From Molossus alvarezi (taxonomy: Eukaryota > Chordata > Mammalia > Chiroptera > Molossidae), in contig CM073885.1 in assembly GCA_037176705.1 (NCBI GenBank), forward strand, positions 87,204,001 through 87,268,000: DNA of 64,000 bases. The letters are read 5' to 3'. Positions 1 to 9,684 of the stretch are shown here, in pieces. A model generated the notes under the pieces. It searched no databases and had not been told where the DNA came from. It saw nothing but the letters and a program-made list of their open reading frames with translations. Position 1 is the first letter of the stretch. Every line of letters begins with the position of its first letter. A program made the translations under genes and the position numbers.

Positions 1-602
1 AAATAATACGGAAGGGTCACCTTATCCGACACTGTGTAACCAGGAGAAACACTCATTCCTGAGGGCGAGGGTAGGCCCCCTTTTCCCTGTAAGTGGTGAC
101 TCAGAGTTTCAACCCCGGTCCAGTCTCCTCCGGTTCTGCAAGCTAGAGATGGAATAAAGCAACAACACAGGAAACTCCTCTGAGTTCAGCAGATCAGTCC
201 ATCCTCTATTCTAACAGGAGTTGGGGAAAGATGTGGAAGAAGAGACAACAGCTGGTGAGGTCTCAGGTCTGACTGGGGCTCTAGCACTACCCTTGCTTCT
301 GACTCACCTGAATGTGATGGATCATACACTAGCACCAAAGGGGAGTGGAGTCCTCGGCTGGAGGTGAGACGGGTCCCTAACTTAGAAATGGACAGCCTAA
401 GAAGGTAAGTGTCACGCTCAGTGGCGCCACCTTGCGTCACTGTTAGAAGCAGCATTCGCATTATTCGGATTCAAATACAAATGTAGGTGCCAGTTATTTT
501 ACAACAGATAGTCTGCTCAAATGATTGGCTTTATGAATACAAATGTATCCACTACACTAAGTCCTCATTTAACATTGTCCATAGGTTCTTGGCACTGTGG
601 CA
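1..602. other. Unique sequence, nothing recognised
   Basis: No repeat family, splice-like structure or RNA gene is recognisable here. A 91-codon open frame on the minus strand (186-461) matches no family I know and is of a length expected by chance. Confidence 0.5.
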
Positions 603-857
603 AAATGATGTAAAATGAGTCTGGCTGGTGTGGCTCAGTGGTTGAGCATCGACCCATGCACCAAGAGGTTGCCAGTTTGATTCCCAGTCAGGACACATGC
701 CCAGGTTGTGGGCCCGATCCCCAGTGGGGGGCGTGCAGGAGGCAGCCAGTAGATGTTCTCTCTAATTGATGCCTCTATCTCTCTTTCCCTCTCCCTTCCT
801 CTGTCTATAAAATCAATAGAGGGGAAAAAAAGGTTTTTTTTAAATGATGTAAAATGA
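603..857 (+). mobile_element. Ves SINE, group B, with perfect 16-bp TSD
   Basis: The body (about 619-841) is a tRNA-derived SINE. The head reads GTGGCTCAGTGGTTGAGC (A-box-like), followed by a B-box-like GTTTGATTCC, the tRNA-unrelated part, a CT-rich stretch, AAAATCAATA and an A-rich tail. It is flanked by AAATGATGTAAAATGA at 603-618 and 842-857, a perfect TSD. Such elements are copied by L1 machinery from a pol III transcript. It encodes no protein. Confidence 0.93.
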
Positions 858-1074
858 AACCAATTTTGCCATAGGCTAACTGATAGAAACAAGAGTTAAG
901 TTCCTGTGGCATCTCATCAACATTACAGCAAAATGACCATTGAGCGAAATGTTACTCAAGAACCTGCCGTGTTATGTCCGTGAGGAAGCTGTGCTAAGCA
1001 ACCATCCCGATCAAAGCTACCACTTTCTTGGTACTTCCGTTTCAAGTACCTTATATCTCACATCATCCACCAAC

Positions 1075-1235
1075 ACCCTTACAAGATATGTATTTGTACT
1101 ATTATTCCCATTTTACATATGAGCACTCTGAGCTTTGGAGAATGCAGTGGTCCTGTGTCATATTATAGCGGGTGGCCGAGGCTGGACGGGAACGCGCATG
1201 GCTCTGACATCAAAGCCCATGCCCACGTCGCTCCA
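1075..1235 (-). repeat. MIR SINE fossil, antisense
   Basis: The sequence runs like a degraded reverse complement of MIR. ATTATTCCCATTTTACATATGAG corresponds to the usual CCCATTTTACAGATGAG core (about 1102-1124). Later, GTGGCCGAGGCTGG and CTGACATCAAAGCCCATGC match the MIR head in antisense. It overlaps the start of a CpG-enriched stretch. Confidence 0.65.
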
Positions 1236-1770
1236 CTATTCCACCCACGGGGACGTCGGGGGGAGCAGGCCGCACTTGGGGTTACTCCTTGGACCTGTGC
1301 GAGGAGGCAGCGATGCCTGAGCGTAAGGAGCTCAAAGCCGAGGCAGACCCAGGAAGGCGACGAGGGAAGCAGAGGGAAGCGGGGAACAGAACAGGAGAAG
1401 AAGCGCAAACACAGCTCGGAGAAGGTCCTAGGAGGTCTGGACACCAGGCTGAGGAGTCTGACGAGAGGGATCAGAAGGGAAACCAGCGCAGAAGGAGAGG
1501 GAAATCAAAGCACAACGACTCTGCGCGTGGGATGGCCAGAGACTTGACTTGAACCCCGAGGAATAGGCAGGAGTTAGCTGGAGAGATGAAAAGGGTGGCG
1601 GGAGCAATTTTATTTTTAGCAAAGGCAGGGGGCACACACACACAATTCCTTGACACCCGTACGCACCTTGTGTGGTGGGAGTGGACAGGGACAAGGGCCG
1701 AGTGCCACGCACCGCCGCGGAGCCCACGGCTGTCGCCCTGCCCGCCCGTGAACCTGGAACCCTTGCCAGA
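1160..1770. promoter_or_regulatory. CpG-enriched stretch, possible small CpG island
   Basis: By eye there are roughly 30 CpG dinucleotides in 1160-1560 at about 58% GC, and a second dense cluster at 1660-1760 (for example GCACCGCCGCGGAGCCC). That gives an observed/expected ratio near 0.8-0.9, while most of the window is CpG-depleted. No TATA box or coding exon is evident. Overlapping open frames of 142, 93 and 87 codons look like products of GC-rich sequence. A MIR and a probable L2 remnant occupy parts of it, so old methylation-protected or GC-biased DNA is an alternative to a promoter. Confidence 0.4.
1545..1670 (-). repeat. Possible L2 fragment, antisense
   Basis: GGAATAGGCAGGAGTTAGC and the following AGATGAAAAGGGTGGCGGGAGCA resemble the antisense L2 3' segment that usually reads GATGAGTAGGAGTTAGCCAGG followed by AGGGTGGGAAGAGCATTCC. 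Both flanks fade quickly. Confidence 0.4.
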
Positions 1771-2305
1771 TCGCAGGGAATGGAATGATGAGGGCCCAGG
1801 GGTCAGACTCCAGGGCTATCTTCATGCACACGGACAAAGCGCCTCGTTTCCAATAGCAAATTCAATTATCCACCCGAAGTAGAAAATCCTCCCTACCAGA
1901 TGAACTGAACTCCGTTCCCCTGGGATTTAGCTCTCCCCTGGCTGTTGCCGCCAGGGCCTCTGCACCGGGTCTTGAGCCCAAAGGAAGGCCTCCCACCTCC
2001 ACAAGGCTCCTTGGCGTTCCGAGCTGCCCGCATGCTCCGAGCACGTGTGTACCGAATCTATGGCGAACTTAATTGGGACGTGATATGTCACGTCATACAA
2101 GCATTCTCCGGCTATTTCATTCATTGCTCCCCAAGTGAGCGATAGCATCTTTTGCCATCAGTCAGGAACTGTTTCCTCTGGTTTCGCTTTACAGTCTCTG
2201 GCACTTGGTGATGTCTGACAGCCGCCTTGGGCTGGCAGGACGGGCCTTCTACTGGCTCGGGTTAGTGTGCTGGGGGGAGCCCAGAATCTAGAATCAGGTT
2301 ATGTT
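1771..2305. other. Unique sequence, nothing recognised
   Basis: No repeat family or gene structure is recognisable. The short open frames here are not family-like. Confidence 0.45.
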
Positions 2306-2309
2306 CCCT

Positions 2310-2710
2310 ACGTTACACATTTGCTGAGCACCTCCTGTATGCCATGTGCTCTTTTTTGTGCCAGGAATGAAAAGGTCAATGGGAAACAAACAGCTTTACG
2401 GTGCAACAGTAAGGTGAGTGGTGGGAGCTAGGTGGGAGAGTAGATAGATAGAAAGACAGATGATGGTGATTTAACATGGTAAGTGGGCTAAGGGATTTGA
2501 ACCTTTCCCGCCATGGGACATGATCAAAGCAAAGAAGGGTGCTAAGCTAACAGGGCAGGATCTGGAGGCTGCCAGGGAACTTTTCCTAAATGAAATAATG
2601 TCTGAACTGAACCTTGAAGGAGAAGCCTTGCAGTAAGGAAGCAGGAAACAGAAGGGTGCTCCCGGAGGAAAGAACAGCATAAGCAAAGGGCCTGCAACAT
2701 GAAACAGCAA
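2310..2710 (-). repeat. L2 LINE fossil, antisense 3' region
   Basis: The block begins with TTTGCTGAGCACCTCCTGTATGCC, the antisense of the L2 3' end. It continues with TGTCTGAACTGAACCTTGAAGG and GCATAAGCAAAGGGCCTGCA, which follow the known order of the antisense L2 3' segment. It is diverged, ancient and non-coding. Confidence 0.75.
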
Positions 2711-2714
2711 GACG

Positions 2715-2760
2715 CCCGCGGGAAACCCCGCCCACGGCTCCCTTCGCTCTATTGGCAGGC
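2715..2760. promoter_or_regulatory. GC box next to an inverted CCAAT box
   Basis: CCCCGCCCA (2726-2734) is an Sp/KLF-type site and ATTGG (2751-2755) is an inverted CCAAT core about 17 bp away, inside a short CpG-rich patch. This pairing is common in TATA-less promoters but also occurs by chance. No exon or conserved reading frame follows. Confidence 0.25.
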
Positions 2761-3479
2761 GACTGCCCCAGAACTCAGAGCTTCCATAACTCCAGGATGC
2801 TGTACAGGTCTAACGGCATAAATCACGCGAAAGCCACACTGTAAACTGTAAAGCACCATGCAAATGTAATATAATTTATGACTATCATTTCAACAGTCTC
2901 CTGGTAAATTGGAAGAGGACTGCAGGGAATCTCAGAGGGATTGGATTGAACCCGTCTGAATAGAGGCTGTTGACCCCTGCTTCAGGACGGGTCAGGAAGA
3001 ACCCATCAGAAATCCAATTAAGATAAGCAAAATATAATTACCTGATTTAGAAGTTGGCCGATATCATGAACATTACCGTGTTTGTGTTTACTCTGCCAAA
3101 ACCACTGGGGGGTTTGCAGTGAGCGCAGGAAGTCAATACCGAATACCTAATGCAAGAAGCCACAGCATTTCCTCCATCAACAATGTCAGAATTGTTTAAT
3201 ATTTATTCGCTACCTCCTTTATATTCAATACAGTTCATTCCTCTGCCTTGGTTGATGGTAAACTAAATAATTCCATGCTGGGAGACCAAGATCGGGATAC
3301 AGAATGCGGAGGGCCGAGTCGAGAGAATGGAGAAAAATGTTCTCCCAGCTGTTGATCCCTTTACTTGGGCATTCTTTATGCCGAAGAAACACCAAAGACT
3401 AGGCAGCGAGGGGGCGATTGTTAAGAATCGACACTAATTCTTCCTAAGAATTCTTAGTTTAATCATCACCATCACCATT
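2761..3479. other. Unique sequence, nothing recognised
   Basis: Moderately AT-rich DNA without a recognisable repeat. A short trinucleotide-like run (CATCACCATCACCATTACAACCACC) lies near 3466-3490. No gene structure is seen. Confidence 0.45.
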
Positions 3480-3745
3480 ACAACCACCATTACAATTTTT
3501 AACTAATATCAAGAGCTCACTATAGCAGGATGCATTCTAAGGGCTTTGCATGTTTACCTATTTAATAAGCACAATACCTCTATGAGGCACTTATTATCAT
3601 TAGCCCCACTTGAAGGATAAAGACACTGAGGTTCTAGGTGGTTACATAACTTGCGCAAGGGCATGCAGATATTAAGTGATAGAGCTGGGATCAGAATCTA
3701 GGTAATCTGGCTCTGACCTCCACCCTCCACACTTGGTTATAGTTT
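3480..3745 (-). repeat. MIR SINE fossil, antisense, near full length
   Basis: GATGCATTCTAAGGGCTTTGCATG, TATGAGGCACTTATTATCATT, AGACACTGAGG, ACATAACTTGCGCAAGG and GATAGAGCTGGGATCAGAAT occur in the order of a reverse-complemented MIR (CTAAGCGCTTTACATG, CCATTTTACAGATGAGGAAACTGAGG, TAACTTGCCCAAGG, CAGAGCTGGGATT). It is one of the best preserved MIRs here. Confidence 0.85.
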
Positions 3746-3844
3746 CTTCCCAAAGGGGAAAGAATCATGTGGCTACAATCTACTTCACAGTATGTAGTTT
3801 CATTGGAAGATGGGGAGGAGACACCTTGCAGTCAGAGTGGAGTT

Positions 3845-4193
3845 AGAATGAAGGGAGACTTATATTAGAGCGAAATAAGCCAATCAGAGAAAGACAAATA
3901 CCACATGATCTCACTTATTTCTGAAATATAATGAAAAATAAGCTGATGAACAAAATAGACCCAGAGACATGGAAAAGAATACAGTTGAAACTAACAGACT
4001 TCAAGGAGGGGGGTGGGGGGGAATGGATGAGATAAAGAACTTATATGCATATAAGCATAACCAATGGACAGGGACAACAATGTTGGGGGAGAGGGTTGGG
4101 GGGCTGGATGGGGAGGAGGGTGTCAAGGGGGGGGGAAGAAACATCTCCAAGAAAAATAAATAAAAATTGGGGGAAAAAAGAATGAAAGCAGAC
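3845..4193 (+). mobile_element. 5'-truncated LINE-1 3' end with TSD
   Basis: The insert (about 3860-4178) starts at AGCCAATCAGAGAAAGAC and contains CCACATGATCTCACTTATT and AACAAAATAGACCCAGAGACATGG, typical of the end of ORF2 and the 3' UTR of Laurasiatherian L1. A G-rich polypurine tract follows (4002-4137), then an A-rich tail. Flanking AGAATGAAGGGAGAC (3845-3859) and AGAATGAAAGCAGAC (4179-4193) form a 15-bp TSD with two differences. It is a dead-on-arrival copy without coding capacity. A 64-codon frame inside it is incidental. Confidence 0.88.
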
Positions 4194-4324
4194 CAAGTAC
4201 AGGATCCCTCTCTCCTTTGTAAATCCAAAAGGCTCCTTGAAACCTTCCCGTGAAAGAAAAGGTTTTCAAATTCTCTCAATATCTATCTCACTTTATGACA
4301 TAAGTACAATACCAGAGAAAAGTT

Positions 4325-4500
4325 AAACACCTGGGCTCTGGAAATGAAAGACCCAAGTCCAGCTCTACCGCTGACTGCTGGGATGAGTGGTGTAACCTGG
4401 GGTGAAGGAGCTTGACTTCAGTTGTCTCGTCTGCAAAATGGATTTGATAAATAAATATCTACCTAGCAGACCTAGCAGAGATGTTGTGTGGAATTCAGTG
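4325..4500 (+). repeat. MIR SINE fossil
   Basis: CTGGGCTCTGGAAATGAAAGACC, CAGCTCTACCGCTGACTGCTG, GTGTAACC and CAGTTGTCTCGTCTGCAAAATGG follow the sense order of MIR (CAGCTCTGCCACTTACTAGC ... CAGTTTCCTCATCTGTAAAATGGG). Confidence 0.8.
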
Positions 4501-4587
4501 TGTTTGTGTGTTATTTTATTTTTAATCCTCACCCCTGAGGATATTTTTTCTATTGATTTTTAGAGAGAGTGGAAGGGAGGGTGGGAG

Positions 4588-4618
<31 letters not shown>

Positions 4619-4821
4619 TGGAGAGAGAGCTCGAGAAACATTGATGTGAGAGAGACACATTGGTTGGTTGCCTCCTGCATGAGCCCTAACCAGAGCCAGG
4701 GATCAAACCTGCAACCCAGGTACATGCCCTTGACAGGGAATTGAACCCATGACTCTTTAGTCTGTGGGCAGATGCTCTAACCACTTAGCAACACTGGCCA
4801 GGGCTGTTTGTATGTATTTTA
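4501..4821 (-). mobile_element. Ves SINE, group A, antisense, with internal microsatellite
   Basis: In reverse complement this is a group A Ves SINE. The head ends at about 4804 (AACACTGGCCAGGG on the plus strand) and the tail hairpin CCTCACCCCTGAGG is at 4527-4540. The CT-rich part has expanded into a TATATC/TA array (about 4586-4619). TSDs are TGTTTGTGTGTTATTTTA (4501-4518) and TGTTTGTATGTATTTTA (4805-4821). Divergence suggests one of the older copies. Confidence 0.9.
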
Positions 4822-4962
4822 TCATGCCTCATAAAAAATGCTAAATAAGGTTAGCTACAATTACTATTCGACTTTCCTTGTATTAAGCATACCATTTTGT
4901 GCCCATGTTAGTTACTAAGCAAGACATTTTTTAGTGTACTATACCAATCTTTGGGGACATGT

Positions 4963-5223
4963 AAATAAAGTAGAAAGCTGCCCTGGCCGGTTTGGCTCAG
5001 CGGTTAGAGCATCGGCCTGCGGTCCGGAGAGACCCGGGTTCAGTTCCCGCTAAGGGCATGTACCTCGGTTGCAATTTGTCCCTGGCCCTGGTTGGTCGTG
5101 CGGGTGGCAGCCACTCGATGTGTCCCTTTCACGTCCATGTTTCTCTCTCTCTCTCTTCCTCTCTCTCCCTCCCACTCTATCTGAACAAAAAATGGAAAAA
5201 AAATAAAAATAAAGTAGAAAGCT
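4963..5223 (+). mobile_element. Ves SINE, group A, with perfect 17-bp TSD
   Basis: The body is about 4980-5206. It starts CCCTGGCCGGTTTGGCTCAG, carries CGGTTAGAGCATCGGCC and ACCCGGGTTCAGTTCCCGC (B box region), and ends after CTCTATCTGAACAAAAAATGG. The tail lacks the CCTCRGGTGAGG hairpin found in most group A copies. AAATAAAGTAGAAAGCT is repeated at 4963-4979 and 5207-5223, which implies a fairly young insertion. Confidence 0.95.
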
Positions 5224-5413
5224 ATTTAAAAACAGAGTGAGAAAAACGGATAGTAAAATGTTGAGACAGGTGGTGATCCAAGAAGAGCAATGCATTCTGG
5301 GAAACTTTCTAGAAGATGGGGTTACTATGCCGTAGTATCCAGTGCCGTTGAGTGGTCAAGAACCAGTGAACAAAGAAAAAAAAGCATGACTTGACGTTCT
5401 TTGAGTTGGAAGA

Positions 5414-5606
5414 ATGGTCTGATGGAGAATTAGGCTTTGCAGGCCGCATGGTCTGCTCACCTGTTCCCCTCGGCTGTTGCAGCATGAAATCGGCAAGTAC
5501 AACACTCAAATAAATGGGCGTGTGCATTCCAACAAACTTGATTTGCAAAAAAAAAAAATGTGGCAGGCCCAATTTGCTGTCAGGGGCTGTAGGTTACTGA
5601 CCCCTG
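5414..5606 (+). mobile_element. hAT-type non-autonomous DNA transposon fossil
   Basis: ATTAGGCTTTGCAGGCCGCATGG, AAATAAATGGGCGTG, GCATTCCAACAAACTTGATTT and the end GGGGCTGTAGGTTACTGACCCCTG match a widespread mammalian hAT element whose terminus reads CAGGGGTCGGCAAACT. The left terminus is eroded. A second copy of the same family lies at 49143-49362. Confidence 0.7.
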
Positions 5607-5695
5607 ATCCAATGAGTTTCATTAATAATTGCTATTAATAAGAGTTTGAGTACCATGGTTTAGAAATTATTTTATATACACACATGATGCATATA

Positions 5696-5997
5696 CAGAT
5701 GCTCCTTGACTTCCTATGGGGTTATGGAGACATAACCCCATTGTAGGTTGAAAATGTTGTTAAGTCAGAAACGCATTTAATACACCTAACCTTCGAAACA
5801 TCATAGCTTAGCCTTGCCTGCCTTAAACTGGCTCAGAACACTTCCATTAGCCTACAGTCAGGCAAAATCATCTAACACAAAGCCTACTTTAAAATAAAGT
5901 GCTGAATATTTCATTTAATTTATTATGTGCACTGCTTTTGCTCTATTCTAAAGTTGAACTATCGTAAGTCAAACCATTCTAAGTCGGGAACCATTTG
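5696..5997 (+). mobile_element. Tc1/mariner (Tigger-like) DNA transposon fossil
   Basis: The left end CAGATGCTCCTTGACTTCC and the right end CTAAGTCGGGAACCATTTG are inverted repeats of each other with mismatches, and both are flanked by TA, the Tc1/mariner target. The interior (GCATTTAATACACCTAACC, CATCATAGCTTAGCC, AACACAAAGCC) fits a common mammalian non-autonomous family in its usual order. The copy seems to lack part of the right half, so an internal deletion is likely. Confidence 0.8.
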
Positions 5998-6200
5998 TAT
6001 ATGTATGTGTGCATGTATATAAATCTTCCCATTTAAAATAATTCTTACAATCATGCTACTCTGAGTTATTTTCATTCCACATGTTTGGCTGAGTGGAAGG
6101 GAATGGGATGAAGTAGTGGCCAGAGTGCTGGGAATTACGTGTAGCCCTGGATACAACCTAGGAGCACACAACGGGCATGGCAGCAGCCATGTTGTGTGTG

Positions 6201-6246
6201 GATGTGTGTGTGCATGCGTGTGAACACGCCATGCACACACATGCAT
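6201..6246. repeat. Alternating purine-pyrimidine inverted repeat
   Basis: TG-rich left arm 6205-6221 pairs with CA-rich right arm 6224-6241. There are 5 bp next to a 2-nt centre (CGTGT/ACACG), one bulged C at 6229, then 12 bp (GTGTGTGCATG-type arm). The sequence is almost strictly alternating purine-pyrimidine. Confidence 0.7.
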
Positions 6247-6289
6247 ATTAAAGCTGAAAAAAAAACACATAAGAATTGAACGATAGTAA

Positions 6290-6410
6290 AAATTAAGAGA
6301 TCTGGCTCATGGACTCTGATTGGCTGTGCAATTTTGGACAAGTTATGATTTCTGTTCCTCAATTTCCTTTTTTATAAAATAAAATTGGACAAATAGGAAG
6401 TTCATTTTAG
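6290..6410 (+). repeat. Probable MIR fragment
   Basis: TCTGGCTCATGGACTCTGATTGGCTGTGCAATTTTGGACAAGTTA and CTGTTCCTCAATTTCCTTTTTTATAAAAT correspond to the MIR core in sense (TGTGTGACCTTGGGCAAGTTA ... CCTCAGTTTCCTCATCTGTAAAAT). Confidence 0.7.
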
Positions 6411-7649
6411 CCCTAAACATCTAAGATTCTAAAATACTGTGCAGAAGGCCTTAACTGTTGGGCACTTAATATACTACACAGCATTTCCTACAGATGATTT
6501 AGTAAACTGAATTGAGTCAACTAGAACTGTCATGACTTTAATTGGATTAAAATGGCTTTAATGGGTAATTTATCCAGTAGTTTATAATAATCACATAATT
6601 AAGTAATCACAGGTACATCAGTTCAACCTTAAAGGTTCCTATGACAGAGTGGCACGTTTTCCAGAATAAGGTACAATAAGATCTTTCAGTCACGTGACAG
6701 AGCTTCACTTCATGATATTTCATTTCATGTTATGTTTTAAAATTTAATTTGTTACATTTTGTGGAACTTTCTTGATGTGATTAGGTAAGATGAATCACTT
6801 TTAACCTCCCCGGGGATTTTGTTTCCTAATCAGTTTACTTATGCCTTTTTAAGGGGAGAATATTCACCGAGGGAAACAACCAATTCGGGCACCAAAATAC
6901 TCTCCAGTAAAGGTCACTTCTCCGAATCAATGTAACTGTGAAGCAGGCACAGCCGGCGTGCCCCTGCCTTATGACTCAGCTGATCCCACTTGGCTGAGCC
7001 TGGAGAGCACGCTGTAGTCTACCAGAGAGGGGCAGGACGGTGGGCTCACGCACAGATGGGTGAGGACAAGCAGCCCGTGTACACGCCGGAGGTCACCTCT
7101 ATCCACCTGCAGGCTGAGCTAAAGCCCCTTGTGAATTCAGTTCTGAGCATCTCTGGAGTGGAGGCAGACGATGCTGCGGCCATGGACAACAGTGGACCGC
7201 AACTGTGTGAGTGAACCAACGCCAAACTCATTTCACTCGTGACCTAATCATATCCCAAACTGCCCCCCTGTGAGTATGAATGTATTAGAATGAGGGATTC
7301 TTAAACAATTACTCTTGAGCCTGGGATCCATGCTTTTCATCAAGCCTGGGCAGGCAGGATTTCTCCAACTGGTTCTAACCCCTGACCTCTCCCAACTCCC
7401 CCTCCCATGTTAAAAACACATTCATTGTGGTGAGTAAAAAGCAAGTGTGACCTTTCATAACAAGTGCCATAAAAATCCAGAGTGTGAGCTTTCTCTTTGT
7501 CAGACAACTGGGCAGCAAATGCTGAGACAAGGAGGAAAGAATCGCTCTCCCTTAAGAGTCGTTCAGCTTAAACCTGTACTCAACTCGCACTCGTCGGAAC
7601 ATCATCCTTCCTGCTCCCCTGGAAGACAGTCGAGTGTAGTGGAAACTGG
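6411..7649. other. Unique sequence, no gene recognised
   Basis: No repeat is recognisable. A 74-codon frame (6990-7214) in locally GC-richer DNA is followed by GTGTGAGTG, which contains a donor-like GTGAGT, but no family match or acceptor supports an exon. Confidence 0.4.
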
Positions 7650-7915
7650 ACAGACTGTAGTGATGGGAAGACCTTGTTTTTAATCCTGGCTTTACCTGTT
7701 CTTAGCTGTGTGAGCTGAGGCTCATTACTTGACCTCCTTAAGCTCTTGTCCTTCATCTGCAGAATGAGGATGATAGTACTAACAGCATTATATAACTCTA
7801 GTACCAACACCTACTGCGCTCGTGGGGAAGTTGTGACAATTAAAAGAGGACAAATCACGCCCAGTGCTCAGTACAATGCCTGGCACATAAGTACTTAACA
7901 AATAATAGCTTGTAT
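7650..7915 (+). repeat. MIR SINE fossil, near full length
   Basis: Starts near ACTGTAGTGATGGGAAGACC. It then reads AATCCTGGCTTTACCTGTTCTTAGCTGTGTGA, ATTACTTGACC, CTTCATCTGCAGAATGAGGATGATAGTA, GTTGTGACAATTAAA and CAGTACAATGCCTGGCACATAAGTA, which is the full sense order of MIR. Confidence 0.88.
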
Positions 7916-9382
7916 TATTTTGTTGTTATTGTTAGATTGACCACCTTGTATTAGAACCCCAATTTGTTGGCAGGCAGGGTCCTTCAGATCAGTTAGTGTG
8001 GACTCATTAGAATTTGAAATATCCTAATGTCTCATGCTCTTCACTCATGAATATTAAAATAAAAACATTTATTGATTTCATGTTAAACCTGATGCCAACT
8101 GTATTTACCTAGTCTAGGCACTACATGGCTGGGTGCTCTACAATCCTTCTCCCAGTGGGTAAATAGATCTAATTCCTCCTTTTCAAAGCTCCACCACCCA
8201 CCAAATTGAAAGACAGTTGTGCTAGGGAGACGGACTTTCCATTCATTGAATTCAAGCTGAAAATTCTTCGTGCTGAAGAGAGAGCATCAAATCCACAAGC
8301 ACCCCGGGTAACAGCTCACTTTTTGTAAGAATCTACCTTGACATTCACTTTCAAAACCTTCTGAAAACTAGAAACAGGATTTAAAAATGTGGGTCACATG
8401 AAAGGCACCAGACTGTATATTTTTTCTTCTCTGCAAAATAAGGACACTAGCACTGCTGTTACTTGAGGTGAGCTCCATGTTTATAATTCTACAAGAATAT
8501 CTAAATCTCTACAGAAGAGTTTCACATATATGAGACATACATTCCTTGCCTAGCTGTAGAAAATGCAAGCTGTTTGCTTCTGACCTTGTCACACGAGGAA
8601 CCAGAAGTCCTCCTGCAGAGAGAGAAACACTTCTTAGCACACACACAGACACACCGGAACGCAAGCCCACCTCAAAATGCTGCTAGAGTTCATAACTCAA
8701 ACTTCTTTATCCTGGAGCTGCTCGGGGATCCCATTAAATTGTTTCCCACCAATGTCATGAGGCTTGAACCATTTGTTACAACATTTGAGTCATTTATAAG
8801 ATATTTTGATCCGACAAATCTGGAAGTAGCTGTCTCAAGGAAAATACATGACTAATGTCAGCCTCATCTCGTTTCAGATCAAAGCGGGACCACTGCCGAG
8901 TCCTACAAACTTTTCTCGGGTGTTGAATGGATTTCTTCCCTTTCGCGCATTGACAGGAGAGCAACGTGTCGTGTCACAGATCATAATGACCTCCCTGGAA
9001 AAAAAAGATGTTCTACAAATTTGATGTGAAAAACTATTTACAAACTCACGAGGCCAACCAGTTTGAATCCAAGATTAAAAATTAGGACGGTATTAAAAAT
9101 GCCGTCAACAGAAAAGCACGAGCTAACACAGGAAGAAGACTAAACAATTTGGTCCAGTTTTCCTGACGCTTGTGTTGTTCACTTTCCGGAGAAGCATTTT
9201 TCTGTCACAGTGGTAATGAGAGAGGCGAATAAAAACATGGAAGAGCTATTTAAAAGTAATTCCTCCCCCGAGTGGTGCTACTCAAGTCATGCTGGGTGGA
9301 CCGGCACCCTGCGTATAAACTGAAAGCTTGACCAGCCTCATCCCAGACCCAAAGGGACCAGAATTTCCAAAGGTGTGCGACT
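7916..9382. other. Unique sequence, nothing recognised
   Basis: AT-rich DNA without an identifiable repeat. The 93-codon frame at 8574-8855 resembles no known family. Confidence 0.45.
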
Positions 9383-9458
9383 CAGCAATTGCATTTTATT
9401 TTTTATTTTAATTTTCAATTTTTTTTCTTTGTTGATTTTTAGAGAGATAGGAAGAGAC

Positions 9459-9519
<61 letters not shown>

Positions 9520-9684
9520 CATCGATGAGAAAGAACATCCATTGGCCGCCTCCTGCATGCCCCACATTGAGGATCGGGCCCACAACCTGGGCCTGTGCCC
9601 TGACCGGGAATCAAACCGGTGACCTCTTGGTACATGAGTTGATGCTCAACCACTAAGCCACACCGGCTGGACAGCAATTGCATT
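9383..9684 (-). mobile_element. Ves SINE, group B, antisense, with perfect 13-bp TSD
   Basis: The body is 9396-9671. On the plus strand it runs from T-rich tail and TTGATTTTTAGAGAGA through a long (GA)n tract (about 9459-9519) to CTCAACCACTAAGCCACACCGGC, the head in antisense. CAGCAATTGCATT flanks it at 9383-9395 and 9672-9684. The GA tract is expanded compared with other copies. Frames of 93 and 120 codons across it are by-products. Confidence 0.95.

Noticed and set aside
4980..5060. tRNA gene suggested by A-box and B-box motifs
   Set aside because: The motifs belong to the tRNA-like head of a Ves SINE. The cloverleaf is incomplete and the element has TSDs and an A-rich tail.
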